From positions 31,184,380 through 31,248,379 of the forward strand of contig OZ026600.1 in NCBI GenBank assembly GCA_964020085.1: a stretch of 64,000 bases of DNA, given 5' to 3'. The position numbers and the translations under genes are program-made. Shown piece after piece: positions 22,518 to 31,800 of the stretch. Position 1 is the stretch's first letter, and every line of letters begins with the position of its first letter. Below the pieces are notes generated by a model. It did not search any database, was not told where the DNA came from, and saw only the letters and a program-made list of their open reading frames with translations. The DNA comes from Micromussa lordhowensis (lineage: Eukaryota > Cnidaria > Anthozoa > Scleractinia > Lobophylliidae).

Positions 22518-23821
22518 ATGAGCGACGAAGAGGGCCATAGCGAGAGGGAGTTTTATTATTCAAAGGACGAAGAACAGGCCGAAACTGAGCAAAACAACAT
22601 GAGCAAAGTTATCACTCACGAAGACGAAAATTTTGGTAACAGTCAAGAGGAATTACAAAAGTTTGTTCAAGAACAGAAAAGTGAAAACACCGTGAAAAAA
22701 TCGTCAAGTTATATGAAGTGTTTTTACCGTTTTCTTGCCGAGATAAACAAGACAAATGTTCAGATTTTGGACTTACCATCGGAAGAAAAGTGCTGCAAGC
22801 CAAATGTAAAAACCTCGTTGTGCAAGGCAAAGGCAACCGTTCCAATGCGACTCGCTCGCTGACTGAAGAAGAAGAAGAAGAAAAGCTTTTTCAGAGTGGC
22901 GCATTCGGTGCAGAAAATCCGGTAGCCCTTCAGAGGACCATGTGGTGGATTCTCTCCCTGCATTTCGGGTTCAGAGCCCGTGACGAGAGCCGTAAATTGT
23001 GCTGGGGAGACGTTTCTTTGCAGACGGATCCAATTCAAGATGGCCGCGAAATGCTTGTTTGGCTGAATGAGCGGGGCACCAAAACACGTAAAGGCGAGGA
23101 AAATGGCCATATGCGTCCTTTCTCACCAAAAGCATACGCCACAAACACACAGAGGTTTCCTGTCCATTTTTACAAGCTGTTCAGAAGCCACCGACCTGAA
23201 GAAATGAACAAGCCAGACGCTCCATTCTTCCTTGCTGGAAGACACGGCGACCACCGAGTAAATCCTCAAGTGTGGTACATGAAGGCGCCCCTTGGCAAAA
23301 ATGAGGTAGGTAAATTCTTGAAAACAGCCGCAGATGAAGCCAGTATCCAGAGACAAGGATCAAAAGTCGCAAACCACAGTTTCAGGAAGACCAGCATTGG
23401 CCGATTGCTAGATGCAAATACTCCAGAGACTTTTGTGGCTCAACTAAGCGGCCACAAAAATCTTCAAAGCCTCCAATCATACAAGTCAGCAAATTAGCAC
23501 CATCAGCGACAGATGTCGTATATCTTGAGTGGTTCAAGTCAGTCCCAAAATTCCCAGCAGATAACTGCTCCTCCAGCCAGTAGTGGTGTCCATTTAATGT
23601 CAAGTTCTCAGCAGTCACACAGCCAGCTGAGTCTCCAACACACGACGAATTCGCTCGCTGTAAATAATGCGAGCGTTCCAGCAGCTTCAAATGGTGTTTT
23701 CCCTGGAGCGAATACCAGCAGTATCTCTGAATGTCACTTTCAGATCTTTAATGGCCCAGTGAAACTGATCCAACAAGGGAAAAAGTGGCGTTACGTTATT
23801 GAGAGCGACGACGAAGATTAA
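22518..23821 (+). pseudogene. Crypton-type (DUF3504) tyrosine recombinase, nearly complete but broken
   Basis: The plus strand encodes an N-terminal part (EELQKFVQEQKSENTVKKSS.. CFYRFLAEINKT) up to LPSEE. It then jumps frame to RKVLQAKCKNLVVQGKGNRS and runs through the catalytic domain: first arginine box in LHFGFRARDESRKLCWGDV, HxxR in HSFRKTSI, and LSGHKNLQSLQSYKSAN with the presumed tyrosine. At the jump, the 'FF..vr..dGseYePdsL' segment usual for the family (present at 21667-21951) is missing, so an internal deletion plus frameshift is inferred. An in-frame TAG at 23495-23497 precedes a Ser/Gln-rich tail ending YVIESDDED. Catalytic residues look intact, but this copy cannot make the full protein. 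Confidence 0.85.
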
Positions 23822-24175
23822 TCTCGCAGGCGTCACTGAAATCACTGCAAGTTCTCCCACGTGTTCAAAACTCAATCACAAACTGGGCCCATTTTGCCTT
23901 TGCTTTTAAACTTTTTAAGGGTCAAACACTTGTAAGCACTGGTCACTGCGTTATTTTGAAATTTAAGTGGTTAATTGACGTAATAAAGACAAAAATTGCC
24001 TCATTGTCAAAGAAACTGTGTCTTGTGATTTCGATCGCATCGCCAGGTTCGTTTCGGTTCAGTGAACACGACCTCGAATGACTTCTTGCGCGTGCAAGCG
24101 GATGTAGAAAATTATTTCCGGTGTTTTTACTGTATTTTTTTTGTATAGCACTAAAAATGCCATATAATAAATAAC

Positions 24176-24312
24176 TTATTAACCTCGTCCGTTCGGTGAT
24201 TACAGGGAAATCTCAGACCTCGGCCTTGAGGTATTGACCTCGCTATCGCTCGGTCAATACATAAGGCCTCGGTCTAAGATTTCCCTGTAATGACCTCACT
24301 CTCGGTTAATAA
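24176..24312. repeat. Long palindrome with TTATTAACC ends
   Basis: The arms start TTATTAACC and end GGTTAATAA. Internal blocks TTACAGGGAAATCT, GACCTCGGCCTT and TATTGACC are mirrored across the centre TCGCTATCGCTC. GCCATATAATAA lies five bases to the left. The palindrome at 53966 has the same termini and the same neighbouring 12-mer but different arm interiors. Confidence 0.9.
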
Positions 24313-24330
24313 GTGGTATATATTCTATTA

Positions 24331-24533
24331 CCACCATTGTTTTCAGGATTCTCAGTTGTATTTACCGTTACCATGGAGTGGTTAATTTTCTTACGCGTGT
24401 CATTCGAGAGTTTTTCCCTTAGAAGGCAAACTTGAGTTTAGATATTCATATTCTGTTAGCACCATTGTTTTCGGGATTCTCAGCTGTATTTACCGTTGCC
24501 ATGGTTAATTTTCTTACGCGTGTCATGCGAGAA
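24331..24533. repeat. Diverged direct duplication, period about 130 bp
   Basis: Positions 24331-24409 and 24461-24533 share CACCATTGTTTTC, GGATTCTCAG, TGTATTTACCGTT, CCATGG and TTAATTTTCTTACGCGTGTC with scattered differences. Confidence 0.75.
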
Positions 24534-25017
24534 AATTGCATCAGTCTAAAATCCAGGTCTAGTTTTTAAAAATGCTCTTCCTGGAAATAGCCCCCGGGAT
24601 TCCATAACTGAAGAAGCGGGAATTTGCTGTTTAATTTTTCAGCAAAATTTTGTTCGTTTGGTTGCCTTTTTTGGGCATCGAACTACCGTCGTTTCATTCA
24701 AATTCAGACCTCTTTCACAACTACCACAACTTCCAGAGTGGAAAAATTGTGTACATATCACAATCAGCAGCATGGTGTCACTTTGAATATGTTTAAACTC
24801 GAGTGCACGTATAGATAATGATATGGACTAGGCGGGTTCAGAATTCGAGAAAGGCCAACCCACGAACTTAGGATTGTTCAATTGAGTTTTGTTAGTAACA
24901 CTTATGTCGCAAGAAAACTACGACAACAATCTTTACTTCTAAACTTGGTGTTATCCTAAACTTTTAATCAATAAAAACCAAGAATGTAGCTTTTATATTA
25001 TTCACGTTGCCTTATTT
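24534..25017. other. No feature seen
   Basis: No gene or repeat with support in this stretch. Confidence 0.4.
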
Positions 25018-25165
25018 TAGTAGCTCAGTGGTTAGAGCATCCGACTAGATCACGGAGGGTCGTGGGTTCAAATCCCATCTGGAACTCGGAATTTTTTTCC
25101 GAGTCTACATTTCTCCTAATATTTAATATCGTCGTTGTTGTTGTTTCATCTTTAACATACTCACT
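25018..25165 (+). repeat. tRNA-derived SINE, copy 1
   Basis: The head resembles a tRNA: GTAGCTCAGTGGTTAGAGC (box A/D arm), an anticodon-like stem TCCGA-CTAGATC-ACGGA and a T arm with GGGTTCAAATCCC (box B). It is followed by the hairpin CTCGGAATTTTTTTCCGAG and a tail with TCGTCGTTGTTGTTG. The acceptor stem does not pair well, so it is a SINE rather than a working tRNA. A nearly identical copy follows at 25321. Confidence 0.75.
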
Positions 25166-25320
25166 TTGGAGGTTGGTTGGCTGCATCTTGATATGCATTA
25201 ATGTGACAGCGTGATGCTGTTAGTGAGTTTCACATATGCTAGTCAATACTTGGCTGTGTAGCCGCGCGATGCGGTTCCAGTCAAGACCCACAAATTGGCC
25301 CTTGCTCACCATAGAGTCTC

Positions 25321-25468
25321 CAGTAGCTCAGTGGTTAGAGCATCCGACTAGATCACGGAGGGTCGTGGGTTCAAATCCCATCTGGGACTCGGAATTTTTT
25401 TCCGAGTCTACATTTCTCCTAATATTTAATATCGTCGTTGTTGTTGTTTCATCTTTAACATACTAGCT
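25321..25468 (+). repeat. tRNA-derived SINE, copy 2
   Basis: Nearly identical to the element at 25018 over about 140 bp; visible differences include CTGGGACTCGG versus CTGGAACTCGG. The internal Pol III boxes are both intact by eye. Same orientation, about 155 bp apart. Confidence 0.75.
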
Positions 25469-27422
25469 TAGGAATAGTCGGTTAAAATCAAGGAAGAATA
25501 TGTTTTAGTCAACCTCGATAAACTCGAAGGAAAATATGCTAAGTAGCTTTGTGTGCAGTCGCAATAGAACCATAAGCGAGCTGCGCATGACAATACGATA
25601 GCCTAATTGACAGTTTGACAGTGATTTGATGAATCATGTGGTTTTTCCCTTTGAAAGAAACCTGGCGAGTGAACTCCTCGTAGTTGTGATAGTTGTTGTA
25701 ATCAGTCAAAAGCAGAGGTAGAAAAACGTTGTGACAACTGTATTGGAGAGGGAGGGAGATCTGCTGGAGTGATCTGCTAATTCCCCCAAAGGTTGCTCCA
25801 ACAAAAAATGTGGGAATACCTCTCACGGGAGCCAAGGTTAAGAAGCAGTAATAAAATAACCATGGACATGCGCATTCTTCGACTCGTAGTAGTTAAGATG
25901 AAAAACAAGATCAAAACAGCTTTGAAAGGATGCTCCCAGGTGAGACATTCAAAACATATTTTCAATAAGCGTCAGCATGAGTGCGGTAAAATTAAAAACG
26001 GTTTATAAGAACAACAAATAAAACGTACACATGCCGACTCGCGGCGGTGTTATAGGACATGATTAAAGTCTTATTATTTTATTTTAGGTGTGTTCTAGGC
26101 ACATAGAGCTATAGCGCAAAAAAAGCCGGACGACTGAAATCAATAAATTAAAGTGGCTGTGAGCCACTGAGCTCGGATAATGATTTATGAAAGGCTGAGA
26201 ATGGACTTTTTTGTGTTTATTAAACTAGGGTATCTACAAGATCGTAATGCTGCGGCACATTCTGTTGATAGTGATTTATTTTACGCAGTGATTTATCTAT
26301 CGCGCGCGTTCCAGGACTTGCAGTAACATTTATTTCTCAAAGTAGTTTCAAATTGTGTTGTGTAACTTAAAATCCGTCTTTGTATGCATCAACTTCATGC
26401 ACGATGACGCATCGATGGCGAGGTGCGACAAGGGATCGTGAGAAAAAAGCACATAGTGATCTGAACTATGTTTGGGCATAAAACGATACACAACAACCTC
26501 CCCTTTATCAGATCGCGAAAATCGATACATGTGGAAATATGTAGAAGCAGAAATCTAACTTATAAACTCTGTACTGGTACGCATTAAATGTCTCTAGAAT
26601 GTTGACAGACTGTGCTGAGGACGCATCCATCGCGATGTGTGAAAATGCTAACGCTTATGCTTAAATTCATGTTTGGATGAATAGATCGCAGCATATATGA
26701 AATTAGCGTGTTGTACGGTTTTCGTTTTTTTAATTATTCTACAAGCTTTAGTAACGACGATTTCTCTTAATTTACGAATTCGACCAAGGAGACGAGACTG
26801 CTAAGAAATGACATACTAAGTTAAAATTAAGATGTCACAATTAATCGTCCAGATTTACAAACTTTCACTTACTGCATTAAGGACAAAAGCAAGAGTTGTG
26901 AAAGTCAAGCACGATCTCCTTCACATCGTTTCACAGGTAAATCAGAGCAAAACAAACCACTAACCTTTCTCACTGAAATCTACGCGAATTAAGGCGACGG
27001 CTCGACGGTGTGACATCCTCGTGTTGTTTGTGGCGCAATGCACTCTGGTAAAAATGACGCAGTGCATTCTGGTTAAATGCAATGCATTCTGGTAAAAAGT
27101 GGTGAATTCGAGAATTCGTATCCCCTTCTATATATTCTTCTTAAATCCTGTTTATGTTGCTGCTCGCTCGCTGCGGACCAGTAACGCAAGTCCATTCATA
27201 TGTTTGAGCTAAAAAAGCTAAAAAACATACGCTGTCGACCGTGCAGAAATGACCCACGAGTAAGAAACATAGCCACAGAAACAAGTCAATCGGAGAATAA
27301 ATCTTTTCCGACTAGGGCGCAAGCGACTGTCATCGCTTTATATACTGGTCAGCAGATGTAGAAAAAGTTAACAGGAATCGATGGAAGGACGGAAGGAAGG
27401 AAGGACTGTCCTGTTTCACCCT
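25469..27422. other. No gene recognised; short reiterated motif near 27032-27100
   Basis: AT-rich sequence without a convincing exon. At 27032-27100 the motif GCA(A/G)TGCATTCTGGTAAAA occurs three times with small changes. No other structure was found. Confidence 0.4.
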
Positions 27423-27600
27423 ACACGTTTTCGATCGAAAACGCGTAATTTCTGATGCCTTTTTGTCTTCCGTCCTAAACTTAACCGACCGAAAACGCTC
27501 ATCGTTTTAATCAAAAGCAAGTGGATTTGAAAACGCTGCTTAGAGTGCAGAAATTTGAAATTTGAGCCCTATCACGATTGGGTGAAAAGCGAAAATGTTG
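27423..27600. repeat. Inverted repeat partner of 2585-2750
   Basis: It carries GATCGAAAACGCGTAATTTC, GATGCCTTTTTGTCTTCCG, CCTAAACTTAACCGACCGAA and CTCATCGTTTTAATCAAAAG, matching the reverse complement of 2585-2750. About 550 bp that are not shared separate it from the next duplicated block at 28150. Confidence 0.6.
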
Positions 27601-27820
27601 TGGTGTTTTCTGATAGGATGTCACTGAGCTTCGTAGGTCGTTTTATTGTGGACGAGGAAAACGCTGCGAAATCGGTTGTGTAGACGGGGAGAGTTTTAGG
27701 CGAAACCCCATCATCGAAAACGTATCGTTTCGGAAACCCATCCCTGTGTACGGGGCCTAATATACTGCAGTAAAGGAAGATCCCTAACATTCCATACATA
27801 CCAAGTTTTCAAGTGTGGAA

Positions 27821-27905
27821 TGCTCTGCCAACTGAGCTATCAAGTTGGTAGAGCACTGCACCGGTATCGCAGAGGTCATGGGTTCGAATCCCGTTCAGTC
27901 CTGAA
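27821..27905 (+). repeat. Head-to-head tRNA-like fragments (SINE)
   Basis: TGCTCTGCCAACTGAGCTATC (27821-27841) is the reverse complement of a tRNA D-arm/box A. It is followed directly by TTGGTAGAGCACTGC, CCGGTATCGCAGAGG and the box-B-like GGGTTCGAATCCC. The two heads can pair to form a hairpin of about 13 bp. No plausible acceptor stem is present, so this is SINE-derived, not a tRNA gene. Confidence 0.6.
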
Positions 27906-28149
27906 CTTTTTGAAGGCTTTAATTTCACAGCTGCTTAAGTTGTGTATATGAGTGCGATGATCCTTTATGTTTTCATTACTTTGAAATTTTATGGACAATA
28001 TTAGCCTAATAGGCATAAATAATAAGAAGTAAAACTTGGCCATACCTCGTCAACGAAGGTGATGCCATCATATGTACACAAAATTAAAGAACCACAATGT
28101 AGACTACCAGATCACTGGTTATCGTCTTTAACCCAATAAAGCATCCATA

Positions 28150-28447
28150 ATTGACTTGCTAATGGCTAGGTATTCAATTACAGGTTTCCAATATGAAAAA
28201 GTTGTAATTGGATACCTGTAATTGGACACCCACGTGGTCGCGCACCGATGACCAATAGGCGCGCGGAGAATCAAACGCGATCGATAATTTTGTTATAGAT
28301 ATGGTTAATTATTATTACAGGAGCCCGTCATGGGCTCCTGATATTGTTTTATCATTACTCTTTAGCAACTTATTAATAAATGATCTGAGGGTGTTACTAG
28401 TATCTGTGGAAAGTTGAAACAAAGTCATTTAATCCATTCTCTGAATC
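28150..28447 (+). repeat. Inverted-duplication arm B (putative promoter of PAN-EGF-MAM gene)
   Basis: Mirror copy of 2247-2537. It contains the paired GTAATTGGATACC/TGTAATTGGACACC motifs, GATCGATAATTTTG, the perfect hairpin CAGGAGCCC-GTCAT-GGGCTCCTG (near 28319-28341) and the leader up to ATCATG. Conservation in both copies suggests promoter function, but no core element can be assigned. Confidence 0.7.
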
Positions 28448-28816
28448 ATGAATGGTTTTGTGCTTTTCTCAGCGAGTAGTTTTATCTTCTTTACGTATCA
28501 GATTTTAGATGATGGCTTCTGTGACGCCAGTGACTGGGCTGGCCTTCAACGCGATCCGAAAAACCCGTTCAGATACGCACAATTCATAGAACATTTTCAT
28601 CACGTTCTCGACGTTCCGAAAATTGAAGGAGTCGCTGTTCAAACGGCAAGACACTGCCTGCTACGATGTGTGAATAGCGATCGCTGTTTTTCCGCAAATA
28701 CGGGAGCATTTCACCTATCAAACGGAAATATCTCGTGCGACTTGCTTCCAACTGACAAGTACAATGCATCCGAAAAGTTCAAGGCGAATTATACTTTTCA
28801 TCATTACAGCATTATG
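28448..28816 (+). CDS. PAN-EGF-MAM gene, exon 1 (signal peptide and PAN/apple)
   Basis: 123 codons, phase 0 donor ATG|GTGAGT. The hydrophobic start [20 protein letters not shown] is a signal peptide. [23 protein letters not shown] and HHYSIM mark the PAN-like module. Confidence 0.85.
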
Positions 28817-31800
28817 GTGAGTGTTACTTACATCTATAGTAATTATGTGGCTCTGAAATTATGATGCATGTATGAAGTTTTATCGATTATCATCATTACC
28901 AGCCCCGAATAACTCAAATTCTCCGAAGTTACATCTTTTTGCAAGTAGTTTGGCACTTTTTCTGTTTTTGATCTGGCCAAATGTCACATTTTGATCTTAA
29001 GTATTTTTCTTTGACAACCTCTTTGTCAAGCGAGGTGGACTTTTTTTAACTTTACTTTACTTTATTAAAATTTAATGGCAAAATGTGTAAAAAATACATA
29101 TATTTATGAAAAAAGGTGAGAAAAAAAACCTAGTATAACATAAGCCATTGGGAGATCTGTTGAATGAAAACCCTCAATTTTATTTGTCGAGTTTAATCTC
29201 CTGAAACATTTTCCTTGGCATCTTCACCACGAAAAAGAAGTGTGGAAAAACTTTAGCACATATGTTAATTAGAGACGCAAGGTAAAAAATATATAAATAA
29301 TTAAGTACTAATTACACACATTAAAAATTAACGGTAAAAGTTCCATTCGACGTTTTGATCAGTCTCTGGTCATTATTAAGTTCCACGTTGAGAATAAGAA
29401 TCACATATGAAACATTCATATGTCTATTTATAAAGAGAGACAACAAGGTGAAAATATGTGCTAAAAAATAACAAACGCTTAACAAAGACACCCCGGGTCC
29501 AATGCGACAGTCTCTTATTTCAAAGTACGACGGCTGCGACAGAACAACGACTCGAAAAAAACTACAGGACTTTATTCCGCGGCCCTATTTTAATTTAATT
29601 TAATTCAATTTTATTCAGCGCCGCACGAGGAAGTCGGAGTCTTGTAAAAGACTTCGACTTCCTGATCGATGCGGCGCTAAATTCTGGACGGTGTATATTG
29701 TAGTGAAAGGTGCCTATTTATCACGTCAAAACTCGTTAATTTTTTTTATATTTTCTTTGTTCTGAATAAAATAGAACCATTTCGTTTTCTAAAATTTGTA
29801 AATTCAGCCTCGTTGATTCAGTTTCGAATATCAGCTGCGTTCGCTGTGTTTTTCTAGATCGGAATCAGGGCATCATGGCATAAGCGCTGTTTTCAGAGCT
29901 CAAAACCACGACGGCAACGCTACCAAACAAAAGGCTGAATGAGCAGAACAATGGCTGTGCACGTGCATTATAAATATTTGACATTTCTTAGCCGTCCTCT
30001 GCAAAACAACAACGTGATATGACCAAGTTCTGTGTATTTTGGAGAACGCGAACGGCGGCGGCTAGTTCTTCGTATTTTAATTTGGAATTCAACCCTGGCA
30101 TTACACATTTAGCTTGAGTAAGTTTTGCGAGAGATAGGTGCACTGAACAAAGCTATACAGCTGCGAAATTCCAAGATATAATATAAAACTATTTTTTACT
30201 GGACGTCGTCCTTGGCGTCGCCGTCGTCATTGCTTAGGGTCCCTATTGTCGTGCATAAACATTGCGTTTATTTTAAAGAGGTGCGGGGGCTTCAAGAAAA
30301 GCGGTGTTTATCCAGGAACATGTAGTTTCGTACAAAGAGAGTAGGCTGATATTTCAATCACATCGTAGCCAATTATCGATCGATTTACAGAGAGAATTAA
30401 CCTGACTCATAGACACAACTAATAATTGAAGTAAAATTGTTTTTTAATTCAACATGAATGTTTAAGCGATCGATTTGTCCAGAACTTTTGTCACTTTGCT
30501 AAAATTAACTTCGAATGATATTCAGGCAGATGTTTAACTTCATTAACATTTTCGACTGTTTGTCTGCAACAAGGGCAAACTTGTTTACTTGAAAAACTAA
30601 TTTTAGTTTTAAGCTACTGAATACTGTAAGCTTTTAGAAAATTGGTTTCAAAAGCTGTGAAATCGATGATGATGTAAACTACAGCACGAGGAAGGGAGAC
30701 TTAATTAGTTCACAAAGTTAATAAGGCAAAAGGATCTTTCAACCTTTAATAGTTTAATATCAACGAGCCCGGATCTGACGACTGCTTTCTTTGTAGTTTA
30801 TAGATTAATTATACACACACGCACCGGCACTTACATGAACGCGTAGAGAACATAAGAACTCGTCTTCTTCTAATGGCAAATATATCCGTGAGAAGCACTG
30901 CACACTTTCATGATTTTTGACATTCGTTTGTCATAGTGTCTTACGCTAATGCCGATTTCTGAATTTCCTTAAAGGTAATTGATCAAGGACTGATAAAATG
31001 ACTGCAAAGCCGTCGGCAAAATATCCAAATTACTCTATGGCGTGAATACTAAATTAACTTGAATTGCGGACGTCTTTGAAATTTCTGACCTTTCTCAGGT
31101 TCTAAATGCATTTCTTGTCTTTATTTTGAATGGTAATTATTGATGTTAAATGAATTTTCAGCCATCTTTCGTTGAGAATTTCAAGAGTCATTGACACTTC
31201 GTCCACCGCCAGTGGTGTGAATTTATCAGTTATTTTTTTTACATTTCTACTTTTATATTTCATTAGTATATACACACTCAATGTAAGCGTTACCGTTGCG
31301 TTACCTTGTGACGTCACTGTGCAGCGCTGTCGAGTAAAAAGGAAAGCGTGGTTAGAGCGGGCGGTGCAGAACTTGAAGCTGTAATCAAAATAGAAGAGGA
31401 AAATAATGGAGATCTCGGTCATGTGGAAGAAACACCTTCACTAAAGGATAATTGTTCCGAAGATCTTTTAGAAGAATATCTCCAGTCACAGATGGACTCT
31501 ATCTTTCAGTTTCCTAAATACAGTGACCTTTTACCAGCACCAAGCACAGGTTCAAATGTCACATCAGCTCCAAACCTCAATGTTGAGGCCCCTACCAATG
31601 TCACGTTCACAGGAAGTTCTAACTTACCCAGACTACACATAGCAACCTCAGAGGAGTCACCCCAAAGAAGCCAGGCATCATCAAGTTTGAATCCTTCTGC
31701 CTCACCGTTCACCACCGCAATCTCTTCACATGAAACACCAAGGAAACCAGTTCCTGATGCAAGACTAAATTTTTCCCATTTCCAACCCCCCAGTTTCTTC

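Larger units (their letters stand above)
22268..24433 (+). mobile_element. Crypton-like element with candidate boundaries
   Basis: The recombinase frame at 22518-23821 is bracketed by two nested signals. The inner pair is the 12-mer TTATTATATGGC at 22303-22314 and its exact reverse complement GCCATATAATAA at 24159-24170. The outer pair is the direct repeat CCTTAGAAGGCAAACTT at 22268-22284 and 24417-24433, with imperfect similarity (GTTTA..ATATTC) continuing to the right of both. Either could mark the element ends. The long palindrome at 24176-24312 sits between the inner and outer right borders. Confidence 0.45.

Noticed and set aside
25018..25393. Functional tRNA genes
   Set aside because: Pol III boxes are good but acceptor stems pair poorly and both copies carry the same SINE-like tail.
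25236..25466. 76-aa ORF containing SPVAQWLEHPTRSRRVVGSN
   Set aside because: This peptide is a translation of the tRNA-derived SINE and is not evidence of a gene.
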